From the NCBI GenBank assembly GCA_008711295.1, contig VUYV01000082.1, forward strand, positions 3,171,748 through 3,235,747: a stretch of 64,000 nt of DNA, in the 5' to 3' direction. Origin of the DNA: Anarhynchus alexandrinus (taxonomy: Eukaryota > Chordata > Aves > Charadriiformes > Charadriidae). Within the stretch, counting starts at the first letter, position 1. Every line of letters starts with the position of its first letter. Both the position numbers and the translations under genes were made by a program. Below the pieces are notes generated by a model. It searched no databases and was not told the DNA's origin. It worked only from the letters and a program-made list of their open reading frames with translations. Positions 23,101 through 39,229 of this stretch are shown here, in pieces.

Positions 23101-26100
23101 GGATGGGGAGGGGGTGGGGAAAGCCAGGAGTGAGGAGAATAGGTCCGATGTCACAGAGCCCAAACCATACAACCCCTTTGAGGAGGAGGATGAGGAGGAA
23201 GAGGAGAGTGCTGCCACCCAAAAGAGCACGCCTGAGCAGGAGCAGAGTGAGACTGCTGCCAAGCCTCTCCACCCCTGGTACGGCATCACTCCCACCAGCA
23301 GCCCAAAGGCGAAGAAGCGGCCAGCTCCACGAGCCCCCAGTGCTTCCCCACTAGGTGAGCTTCCCCATACCCCCTTATTCCTCCTCCACAACCCCTGTGC
23401 GGCCCCTTGGAGGCTCCCCCTTCCCAGGGCGCCTCTGCATCACCCTGACATGCCAGGCCTTTACTCAGGTGTGGTTGTGCTGGGACTTGTGTTAGCCATG
23501 TCCTCTCTACCCGCTGGAGCACAGCATTTGCAGACCAGACCTTTTCTCTGGAGAGTCCCATCTGTCCTCTCTGAAGAGAGACAGACACTGGTTCCTACAA
23601 CTGCCCCCAGTATATACCATTCTCCCCTTTTCTCCTGGCTGCCCCCCCTCCTTCTTCCCTAATCTCTCCCTTTGCTTTGCAGCCCACCACTCTATCTCCA
23701 GGCTGTCGCACTCTGAGCCATCATCCTCCACCCCATCTCCAGCCCTCAGCCTCGAGAGCATCAACTCTGAGAGTTCAGCCAAGGTGCTGGGTGACGCCGA
23801 CGAGGCCTCGGTTCCCAAAAGCTCTTCCGAGCCCACTGTCCACACGCCGACAGCCACCAAGACCTCTACCACTGACACACCACTGGCCAGTGTCTCCTCC
23901 AATGAAAGCCCTGCTGCCCCAGCCAGCCTCTCCACCAACTCCTCCTTCTCCTCCTCCAGCGAGCTGGCCAGCTTCAGTGGGGAGGTGCAGCCCAGCACCC
24001 CACACGCCAGCAGGAGCGTCTCCACCAGCAGCTTGAGAACCAGCCCAAGCCGGCTGCCCCCCAAGCCTCCTGCCGGTGGTAGCCCTACACCCATCCTCTT
24101 GGCTTCAGATGGGGGTGCTGGGAGCCCTAAGACCCCCTCCTCGCCCAAGCCACAGCTGAAGGTGAGATGGTGACCTGCGTCCCATACAGATCAGGAGGCT
24201 TTAATTCCCCATCCATCACTCGATCACAGTGGGGATCATGAGTCCAGGCTTGCCCTTTAGGTAGGCTTGGTGCGTGACCCCCTGAAGCAAGCTCAGGCAT
24301 GAGCTCGTTAAATGGTGGCTCTGCTCGTATTCTGCCTGCCCCGCCGTGCTAGAGAAGAGGCAGGATGTTGTGTGGTTAGACGAAATAGGAAGGGAACTGT
24401 GAAGGAAAATATTTCAGCACGCTTGTTAGAGAGAAGCTGGGGAACTGATGCCAAACAGGAGCACGGCTGTCTTTTTGCCCCGTGGCTAGGCTGCTGGTGG
24501 AGATCAGAGCTGTGTTCCTCCTCTAAGAGGGCGTGGGGCAGGACAAACCCTAGGGCTGCCCTGTCTGCGCAGTCCCTGCTGTTGGGATGCTATATCCCTT
24601 CCCTTTTCTGGACCCTCACATATCTTCTTTTGTCCTCCAACTCCAGTCTTCCTGCAAAGAGAACCCCTTCAACCGGAAGCCATCGCCTGCCGCCTCTCCC
24701 TCCGCAAAGAAACCTCCCAAAGGCTCCAAGCCAGTGCGTCCTCCTGCACCGGGTCACGGCTTCCCACTGATCAAACGCAAGGTAAAAGGGCCCTCAGGAG
24801 CAGGGGGGCAAAAGCCAGCCCTGTACTGTCCCCCAGGGCTATAGCTGTATACACGTGCCCTGCTGATGCATGTGTGGGTGAGGAGGAGGATGGTGTCTAG
24901 GCTAGGCCCTGTTGATGGCAGCACCATGGTCTCCCTTTGCTCCACAGTGAGGTGGGGATTTTGGATCCACGCTTAGGTAGAGTGTTCTGTTGTGCCCCTT
25001 GTCCCTGTTAGTGTTGACCAGCCTTCGAGTTACCCCTGGGAACTGGAGGGTTGATGGAAGTCTCTGCCTTGTGGTTTGGCAGGTGCAGACAGATCAGTAC
25101 ATTCCTGAGGAAGACATCTATGGGGAGATGGATGCCATCGAGCACCAGCTGGACCAGCTGGAGCACCGTGGGGTGGCCTTGGAGGAAAAACTTCGCAGCG
25201 CTGAGAATGGTATGTGGGGTGGGCTGTCTGTGGGTGTGGAGCAGGATGGGACTCTATGTCTACCCTGTGTGCAGCCAAGGAGATAGCAGTGGTGACTTCC
25301 TCCCTGCTGCTGCTGGGGTTGGAAGAGCACAAGGGACTGTGCTGGGCTCCAAGAACGGTCACTGACAGACCCTGGATATGGAGATATCCCTAGAGTGGAA
25401 ACAGGTGGGAGAAGAGATAAGGTCTCTCTGGGGCTCAGGAACAGGCTGAGGTCTGGTTTTCTCTAGCTCCATGCCTTTCTCCTGGCTTGGAAGAGCCCAT
25501 CCTGCTGCAGGGTGATGGGATCCCGCAGGGCTGGGGATGGCTCTGAATTGCCCGTTTGCTTGGCAGACAGCCCTGAGGACAGCCTGCTGGTGGACTGGTT
25601 CAAACTCATCCATGAGAAGCACATGCTGGTGCGCCACGAATCAGAGCTCATCTACATGTAAGTGTGTGCAAGCATGTGGGGAGGCACTGAAGCCCTTGTG
25701 GGGAGCCCTGTCTTGGTCCTCGTGAAATTGTGCTTCCAGGGGAGAGCCTCGCACGGCCTCCTTGTCTGGAGAAGGGAGGGAAAGAGGGCAAACAGAGAAA
25801 TGTATCCAGACACACTCAGAACTGACCCAGTGCAAGTCACCAGAGCCCCTGCAGCATCTCCTCCAGGAAGGCCTTGAGCAGCCAGGGCTGGTCTCTGCTG
25901 GTGCTTGGCTCCATGGCCTTTTGGCTCTATAGAATAAGACCAGCATCTCAGGCGTTCTTTCTGAGCTCACCCCATACCTTGGGATAAACATTGAACATTA
26001 GGAAGAAGTTTTTCACTTTAAGGGTGGTAAGGCACTGGAACAGGTTGCCCAGAGAGGTTGTTGAGGCCCCAACCCTGGAGGTGTTCAAGGCCAGGCTGGA

Positions 26101-27624
26101 CATGGCCTTGGGCAGCCTGGTCTAGTGGGAGGTGTCCCTGCCTATGGCAGGCAGGTTGGAACTCAATGATCTTCAAGGTCCTTTCCAACCTAAACCATTG
26201 TATGATTCTGTGATTCTGTGGTATTCTGCCTCTCTGGAGCCTTGCAGTGGTTCCTGGCAGTGTCCCCTTCCCTTGCAGCTTCAAGCAGCAGAACCTTGAG
26301 CAGCGGCAGTCGGACGTGGAGTATGAACTACGTTGCCTCCTCAACAAGCCAGGTAAAGCATCGCTCTGGGTGCAGTTACCTCCATTTTTCCCCCGGGTGT
26401 CATCTACCCTCTGTCTAGGTGGGTCTCAGGTGAAGAGAGACAGATCTTTAGGAATGCCAGTGCAATCGGCCAGCTTTAGAGCTGCTGCCCCATCTCATTG
26501 CATGCCCCAGCCTTGCGCAGGGATGTGCTCCTTTTGTCCCCATAGGATGCCACCTACAGGGCTTTCCTTCCGCAGCACCGCTAGCACAACCAGTCCTGCA
26601 GCATGGCAGGGTAGCAGGAGATCACGCTAGAGGATTTCTGCCCCAAAGCTCTCAATTTCAAAGCACCTTCAGCCATTTAATTGCCTGTCCTTTCTTGGGG
26701 TTTGGCTGGGTAGAGAAGGACTGGACCGATGAGGACCGAGGGAGGGAGAAGGTGCTGATGCAGGAGCTGGTGACCATCATTGAGCAGAGGAACGCTATTG
26801 TGAACTGCCTGGATGAGGACCGGCAGAGGTGAGTGAGGAGTGGGGTGGGCTGGAGGAGAGAAGTGTAGCCTGTCTGACTCAACGCCACACGGTGTCTTGT
26901 GGGGGTGTCCCAAGATGTCCCTGTTGCTGACGTCTTTCCCAGGCGTCCTGATTCTTGTCTATTTGAACGCCTTGTGTGGGAAAGACTTGCAGCTCGTGGG
27001 ATTTATCCTGCTGGTAGCAAGTGCTCACAAGACAGTGATGCATCTACCCCTCTGTGGCTTATAAGTGGGAGGTTCTCTAGCCTTAAACAATACAGCAGCT
27101 GTTTTCAGGGCTGAATTGCTGACCTATTTACCATTCTTTCTTTCAGAGAAGAGGAGGAGGATAAAATGTTGGAAGCCATGATTAAAAGGAAAGGTAAGAA
27201 ACAACCGGGAAGTTTTTTGGAGTGATGTTTTCACTGCTGACCCCAGCGAGGGGCAGCATAAGCCATTCATGAAATTGTGTGCAGGAGGAGAGATTGAATC
27301 TATTCTCTGTAGACTCTAGAGCCTTTCCATCAGGGCTGTTAAAGCTTGGGGCACAGTTGTGCTGTGCACCCCGTTATCTCAGAAAGAAGTGTGCATACAG
27401 TGGAGGGCTTTGATTCACGGCTCTCAGCCTTGCCCCTGTTGTGCGTGTACGCGTGTACAACCATCAGCATCCCGCAGTAACAACCTCCCTTTGCAACCCC
27501 AGAATTTCACAAGGAGACGGAGACCGAGAGCAAGAAGAAAGGCAAATTCAAGCCCATGAAGGTGCTTAAGCTGCTGGGCAACAAGCATGATTCCAAGAGC
27601 AAGTCGCCCAAGGAGAAAAGCTAG
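7967..27624 (+). CDS. MICALL1: MICAL-like protein 1 (CH-LIM-bMERB endosomal adaptor), 16 exons, 932 codons
   Basis: MICALL1 binds Rab8/Rab35, EHD1 and syndapin on tubular recycling endosomes. Coding exons: 7967-8112, 14151-14199, 16121-16262, 17373-17476, 18195-18331, 20698-21278, 21813-21876, 22969-23354, 23683-24161, 24647-24781, 25083-25209, 25567-25657, 26279-26352, 26714-26828, 27147-27193, 27503-27624. Every border is GT/AG and the frame stays open to TAG 27622-27624. Domains seen: calponin homology about 1-112; LIM with ligands C167, C170, H188, C191, C194, C197, C217, H220; a long proline/serine-rich linker; NPF motifs at 476-478 and 702-704 (EHD binding) with an acidic run after the first; bMERB coiled coil about 735-885; and a lysine-rich C-terminus. 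The start is chosen because [16 protein letters not shown] aligns with the human N-terminus. Human is 863 residues; the extra length is in the disordered linker. Certain identification; small splice shifts are possible. Confidence 0.96.
10056..10101 (+). repeat. 23-bp perfect tandem duplication
   Basis: Two adjacent identical 23-bp copies beginning CGGGGCTCTCCTGG, at 10056-10078 and 10079-10101. They lie in MICALL1 intron 1 and look like a recent slippage or duplication event with no evident function. Confidence 0.9.
11419..11474. promoter_or_regulatory. Octamer plus AP-1 motifs (possible intronic enhancer)
   Basis: A perfect octamer ATTTGCAT (11419-11426) lies 41 bases before a perfect AP-1 site TGAGTCA (11468-11474). 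Both motifs are short enough to occur by chance, so this is only a candidate. Confidence 0.2.
12307..12430 (+). repeat. 21-bp minisatellite of A-tracts (GGC + A18)
   Basis: GGC triplets sit at 12326, 12347, 12368, 12389 and 12410, exactly 21 bases apart, each followed by 18 A. The array is preceded by an A/G-rich run from 12307 and ends in A18 before GAGATTTAGG. The exact period equals two turns of B-DNA, so the A-tracts are helically phased. The lysine-rich open frame across it is a by-product of the repeat, not a gene. Copy number may be wrong if the assembly used short reads. Confidence 0.9.
15431..15542 (+). repeat. Direct repeat around a single N
   Basis: Two near-identical copies (15431-15491 and 15494-15542) both begin GTCATTTCTGCT and end GCATGGCAGGCTGCT. 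The first carries about 12 extra bases inside. They are separated by NT at 15492-15493. This is either a true tandem duplication in MICALL1 intron 2 or an assembly join where two overlapping ends were not merged. Confidence 0.8.
25986..26219 (+). mobile_element. CR1 LINE fragment (3' end), sense in MICALL1 intron
   Basis: This is the standard 3' end of an avian CR1: the GAACATTAGGAAGAAGTTTT region, the GTTGCCCAGAGAGGTTG segment, the GGAGGTGTTCAAGGCCAGG segment and the terminal octamer-like repeats (TGATTCTGTG twice) at 26219. It is 5' truncated and has no coding capacity. It lies in the same orientation as MICALL1, and its 3' end is only 59 bases before the exon at 26279. Confidence 0.93.
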
Positions 27625-28699
27625 AGCAGGGGAACACCAGCAGTGGGAGGGATGTGCTGCCCGACTGCCCTGGCCTCTCTGCAGCTGGCTGGGACGCCTG
27701 CCAGGAAGGGGGGGTTTGTCTCCCTCCGCTCCCCTTGCCTCTCCCCCAGCTCCCTCCCCAGGCACCGGAGCTGCCGCCCCAGGGAGATGCCAGCCCTCTG
27801 CCCAGAGTGGGGGCGTCCGACCAAAGCGCTCCCCTTCCCGAGGCTGCGGAGGAACCTGACCATCCCCTCCGTGAAGCCTTGCTAACGAGGCAGGGAGAAG
27901 ATGGATTTGCTTTTCGGATGCGTTACCCCATTGCGTGTTCTTGTTATTAACTGAGAAGCAAGCCAAGGAGTTTGGTGTTTGTGGGAAAACTTGCACTAAC
28001 TGCCCCCTGTCCCTTCTCCCGCTCTAACTGTGACAGTTCCACGTGCCTCCGACCTCTACCAGGAGGGGACTGGGCCTGCCTGTCCCTCCCTGCCCGCCCG
28101 CTCTTGTCCCCTTCCTGTCCCATTTTTAACTTCAGGAGAAAACTCTGGCATTAGAATCAAGATTCTTTGGGTTTTACTGGCCTAAACTAAAATGTTAAGA
28201 AAACAGTCCCGCATCACAAGGCTGTAGAGCCATAGCCAAAAAAATAACTGGTGCCCTATTTATTTTGAGCTGTCCCCTCCCTCAAGCGCCAGGGCTGGGT
28301 GGGCTCTGTTACAGGGCTGAGAGGACCCAAGGGGACGGTGTACAGCTGCTAGGATGTAGCTCACTCTCCCTACTCAGGACATCTTACCCCCCACTGCTGC
28401 TAAACACCGCTGACTCTGCTGCCTTCAGGGGGAGGGAGGAACATTCCTTTTCCAGGCAAGGGCAGAAGAGCTCAAGACTGACTCAGTGCCGGCAAGGGCC
28501 GCGAAGCTTGTGCCCCTGCTTACCAGTGCCACCCTTGAGCGGCTGGGGAGAGAGGCACAGTCACAACTGACCTTTATCCAGCTCCGTCTGTGTCTACTTT
28601 AAAAGTGTGCAGGGGTTGGCTGGTTATTTTTTACACCTCCTTTACTAGACGAATTCAAACCCACCCTAAAACTTTTTAAACCCCTTATTTTATTTGTCA

Positions 28700-28720
28700 T
28701 GTGTGTGTGCGCGTGTGTGT
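28700..28720 (+). repeat. (TG)n microsatellite in MICALL1 3'UTR
   Basis: Alternating TG with a GCGC interruption, about 21 bases. Short and probably polymorphic; no function inferred. Confidence 0.8.
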
Positions 28721-29364
28721 ACAATGGAGGAGGGAATGGGGTGAGGCGGTGTTCTTCCCACCATCCCTTCTTCCTTCCATTTTTGTTTCCTGCCTTCTCC
28801 TCCAAGGTGAGGAGCTATTTATTGAATTGTTGGATCAGTCTGAATTAAGAGTTTCATGGGTGTCTGGTTGGTCAGCTGTTTGTCATGCCTTCCCATTAGC
28901 AAATTAGACATAACCAGCCCCAAGCAAACTGCTGCAGTCCCTTCTAAAAACTCAACAGGCTTTAGCCAAAACGCTCTCGGAGCTGTGCCTTGCAAGGTGG
29001 CTGACGTAGCATTCTGGAAAGGGATTCTCATTTCCCAAAACCTAAGGGACCCGAGCCCCTCCTCAATCCCAGCATGGCCCCCGTGGCTGGGAGGTGGCAA
29101 GCTCAGCCCCGTGCTGGTGACACCATCTTGCTCTTGCCGTACCCCAGCAGGCTGATGAGGAGCAGTGGTAGGAGAGGGGACATCCCAAAGCACAACTTTT
29201 CTCCAAGGAGAAACAAATCCACTTTAGAGCCTGCTGTCGCGTCACTGTTGCCAAAGGCCATCGGGATCGCTGCAGCCTGACACCCCTTGGCCCTGTGCCC
29301 GGTCAGAACTCCGATTTGTAAATTATACTGTACTAACTCCGTGACTTCCATTCACCTGAACAGA

Positions 29365-29370
29365 AATAAA
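29365..29370 (+). terminator. MICALL1: MICALL1 poly(A) signal AATAAA
   Basis: Canonical hexamer in CAGAAATAAAAGAAAC, at the end of the inferred MICALL1 3'UTR. The next gene converges from the other strand about 650 bases further on, which supports a 3' end here. Confidence 0.8.
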
Positions 29371-29390
29371 AGAAACAATGGATTTAAAGA

Positions 29391-29999
29391 CCAAATGTGG
29401 CTTAGGTTTCTGATTCCTTTGTGCAGTCTTGCTGTCCTGGGGACAGGGCATGCTGCCTGGCTTTGGGGAGTGGCTGACGAGTATTGCTAAGAAGCAGATG
29501 ATGAAAACTTAAGGAAACTGGGAGGTGGACTTAATGCTGGGATTTACGCAGGAATAGCAGGGCATCATGCTCCAGCCTGCAGGAGGACAGAGGTGGGGGT
29601 TATGCACGAGGTGAACAAACAGCCATTTCCAGGCTGTGTGGGAAGCCGATGGCTATTCTGCATACCGTGCTTTCAGGAACCAAAAAACCACAGCAAGCCC
29701 GCAGCAAAAAGCAGCAGGCGCTGGGCTGAAATCCCCTCTCCCTCCTCAGCGCAGCTGTGTTCCTGAGCGCCTGCCCAGTTCAGCTGCTGCCCAGAAGTTT
29801 GCTGATGCACACAATCACGCTGACCTGCAATAGCGCCGGAGGCTCGTGCTTGCGCAAGGCCAGGCGGCTGCATCTTCCTCCCCGCCGTCTGCCAGCACAG
29901 CCATTCCCAGAGTTGTGGGGACAGGAGCAGGTCATAGATGGGGGTCACAACACGTGTGTTGTCATCGTACTGTCACGAGAAACCTCCACCGCTGGGTAG
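29391..29999. other. Convergent spacer MICALL1 / C22orf23
   Basis: About 600 bases between the two tail-to-tail poly(A) sites. I see no exon, repeat or RNA gene in it. Confidence 0.6.
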
Positions 30000-30016
30000 A
30001 TGGAAAGGAGTGACAT

Positions 30017-30022
30017 TTTATT
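30017..30022 (-). terminator. C22orf23: C22orf23 poly(A) signal AATAAA (minus strand)
   Basis: TTTATT on the plus strand reads AATAAA on the minus strand, 315 bases after the C22orf23 stop codon. It gives a 3'UTR of about 330 bases ending near 30000. Confidence 0.75.
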
Positions 30023-30336
30023 GGTGGATTGCTGTACTCTGAGGCATTGCATAGGCAAAAGGAGACTCTGCTTTGTCGTGTGTTGGTAGCCGCTCCTCTG
30101 TGTTTGCATCTCTTTAATATCGTTGAGCAAGAAGGGATCCAGTGCATGGGTAGGATTTTACAACAGCTTTCTTCTGTTACCAGTTATGTACAAATTGCTC
30201 CTGCCTTCTGGCTTTGGGCAACAGGTGGTGCTGCCCCCTCTTCGGGCACAGACACAGACCAGCTCTTGAGACTCTGATGCTGAGAGTCTGGGAAGAAGAG
30301 GTGGGAACAAATTGCACTTGTGTTTTTTCCCTTGGC

Positions 30337-33289
<2,953 letters not shown>

Positions 33290-33299
33290 CGCTGAAAAA

Positions 33300-34185
33300 C
33301 ATAGAATCATAGAATAGTTTGGGTTGGAAGGGACATTTAAAGGTCATATAGTCCAAACGCCCTGGCAATAAGCAGAGACATCTTCAACTAGATCAGGTTG
33401 CTCAGAGCCCTGAAGTACTGAAAGGCCACAATAAGGTCTCCCTGGAGCCTTTTCCAGGCTGAATAACCCAAACTTTCTCAGCCTTTCTTCACAGGAGAGG
33501 TGCTCCTGCCCCTCTGATCATTTTTGTGGCCCTCCTCTGGACCCGTTCCAACAGGTCCATGTCTTCCCTTGTTCTCAGGATTCCAAAGATGGTTGCAGTA
33601 CTCCAGGTGGGGTCTCACCAGAGCGGAGTAGAGGGGCAGAATCGCCTCCCTCACCCTGCTGGCCATACTTCTTTTGATGCAGCCCAGGATACAGTTGGCC
33701 TTCTGGGCTGCAAGTGCTCATTGCCGGCTCATGTCCAGCTTTTCATCCACCAGTACCCCCAAGTCCTTCTCAGCAGGGCTGCTCTCAATGCCTTCATTCC
33801 CCAGCCTGTATCGATACTGGGGGTCACCCCGACGCAGGTGCAGGACCCTGCACTTGGCCTTGTTGAACCTCATGAGGTTCACACGGGCCCACTTCTCAAG
33901 CTTGTCCAGGTCCCTCTGGACGGCATCCTGTCCCTCAGGCATGTCAAAAGCATCACTCAGCTTGGTGTCACCTGCAAACTTGCTGAGGGCACACTTGATC
34001 CCACTGTCTATGTTATCCATGAAGATATTAAACAGTACTGGTCCCAGAACGCACCCCTGAGGAACACCACTTGTCACCCATCTCCACCTGGACAAGGAGC
34101 TGTTGACCACTACCCTCTGGATGTGACCATCCAACCAATTCCTCATCCACCAAACAGCCCACCCATCACCTCCATGATGTGTGGA
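33300..34185 (-). mobile_element. CR1 LINE, 5'-truncated, with decayed reverse transcriptase
   Basis: On the minus strand, codons for the thumb/palm part of the CR1 reverse transcriptase are recognisable: [58 protein letters not shown], and later [16 protein letters not shown]. The catalytic FADD-type motif reads FAGD, losing an aspartate, and stops and frame changes follow after about 33717. The 3' end at 33300 has two ATTCTATG units, the CR1 hallmark, and there is no poly(A) tail. It lies in the C22orf23 intron in the sense orientation. Its end is 8 bases from the start-codon exon. Dead copy. Confidence 0.95.
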
Positions 34186-34503
34186 TGAAGATGGCAGCCC
34201 GAGGGGGCTCCATGCGCCCCCTCCCCCGCAGTGGGGCCGGCCTGGGGAACACCCCCGGGGCTGATCCCCCCTCACAACCCAAAGGGGAAGATGCAGCTTC
34301 GGAAGACTCGTCCCAGGCGCCAGGCTCTCCGGTTCCTCTGCTCCCGCCCTGGTGGGGGAACGGCGGTGGGACGCTTCAATTCGGGGGAACGAGAGGTGTG
34401 GGGGGGAACGGCTCCTCCCTACAGCGGCCGCCGGATCTGGGCGCTCCGCCGGTACGGGGAGGCCGAGCAGCCGATCCGGGCCCCCGCCCCGCTCCCCCGT
34501 TAC

Positions 34504-34690
34504 CTCTCAGCAGCTCCCGGGTCCCCGGGCTGTACCGGGCTGTCCCGGCGGCGCGCCCGCCGCCGCCTCCCCCCCCCGCCGCCGCCGGGGTCCCTCCGGG
34601 CCCGGCCCCCGTGTGCGCTGACGTCACGCCGCGGCGCTCCGACGTCTCCATAGCGACGAGCGGCGCCACGGGATGTAACGGAAGCGCGGA
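34504..34690 (-). other. C22orf23: Candidate non-coding first exon of C22orf23
   Basis: On the minus strand a good donor (GAGAG|GTAACG, exon end at 34504) lies inside the CpG island shared with POLR2F. Joined to the acceptor at 33292-33293, it would give a 5' non-coding exon and an intron of about 1.2 kb that contains the CR1. The upstream boundary is set by the promoter motifs and is approximate. No transcript evidence is available here. Confidence 0.5.
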
Positions 34691-34834
34691 AGAGTGAAGG
34701 AGGGGGGTGGGGGGCGGAGCGCGGTGGTGCGTCGCCCCGGCAACGGCGACGCCGGGGCACTTCCGGTGGCGTCACGGCGGGCACCCGGAAGTGATTCCTA
34801 CTTCCGCCGGGCAGGAAGGCGGCGAGGAGGCAAC
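34600..34834. promoter_or_regulatory. Bidirectional CpG-island promoter C22orf23 / POLR2F
   Basis: Head-to-head genes share one CpG island of about 34200-35300. Motifs seen: CRE TGACGTCA (34619-34626); RFX X-box-like GTCTCCATAGCGAC (34644-34657) and GTCGCCCCGGCAAC (34731-34744); and ETS/GABP-type sites ACTTCCGG (34759-34766), CCGGAAGT (34785-34792) and ACTTCCG (34800-34806). No TATA box. ETS and CRE sites fit a housekeeping RNA polymerase subunit gene. X-boxes are typical of ciliary genes and could drive the C22orf23 side. Motif identity is direct; regulatory roles are inferred. Confidence 0.75.
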
Positions 34835-38878
<4,044 letters not shown>

Positions 38879-38948
38879 TCAGCCTCCAGCAATTGTTTTG
38901 GTTCTTTCCTTCTCCAGAGATGTTTCTATTTTTGTTTATATTTGTGTA

Positions 38949-38954
38949 AATAAA
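38949..38954 (+). terminator. POLR2F: POLR2F poly(A) signal AATAAA
   Basis: AATAAA 71 bases after the POLR2F stop, followed by a GT-rich stretch (GTGTTTGTGGGG). It gives a compact 3'UTR of about 95 bases. Confidence 0.85.
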
Positions 38955-39202
38955 TTATAAACCTCCCAATTTTAAGTTAAATGTGTTTGTGGGGTTTTTT
39001 TTCCTCCCACCTTCTCTTTTATCTCAGTCCTGTGTGCCCAAGAGAAGACTCTTCTGTCTATGAGCTTGGTCATTATGCTTTCTTTTTGTGTCATGGGCTA
39101 GATAAGTAAGATTAGGGAACCAAGTGCCATGCTTTTCTTGTAGCTTTTTTTCACCTGTGAAGGCCGTACCTTTTAGCTAGGCTAAAGACTGCAGTAACTA
39201 CT

Positions 39203-39229
39203 TCCTCCTTCTCCTCCTCCTCCTCCTCC
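39203..39229 (+). repeat. (CTC)n microsatellite
   Basis: Pyrimidine-rich CTC triplet run of about 27 bases. No function inferred. Confidence 0.8.

Larger units (their letters stand above)
27625..29390 (+). other. MICALL1: MICALL1 3'UTR
   Basis: About 1.75 kb from the stop codon to just past the AATAAA at 29365. It includes a short (TG)n/(GC) microsatellite at 28700-28720. No other AATAAA in this orientation was noticed earlier in the UTR, so a single long 3'UTR is the simplest reading. Confidence 0.75.

Noticed and set aside
23507..24148. 213-codon minus-strand open frame
   Set aside because: It lies antisense to MICALL1 exon 23683-24161 and is rich in Glu/Leu/Ser because that exon is Ser/Pro-rich; shadow frame.
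33526..34188. 220-codon plus-strand open frame
   Set aside because: It is antisense to the CR1 reverse transcriptase, which explains the sequence fully.
39001..39120. Possible upstream exon for the unassigned gene (after an acceptor at 39027, donor at about 39105)
   Set aside because: In the phase required by the exon at 41520 it contains an in-frame TAG just before the donor.
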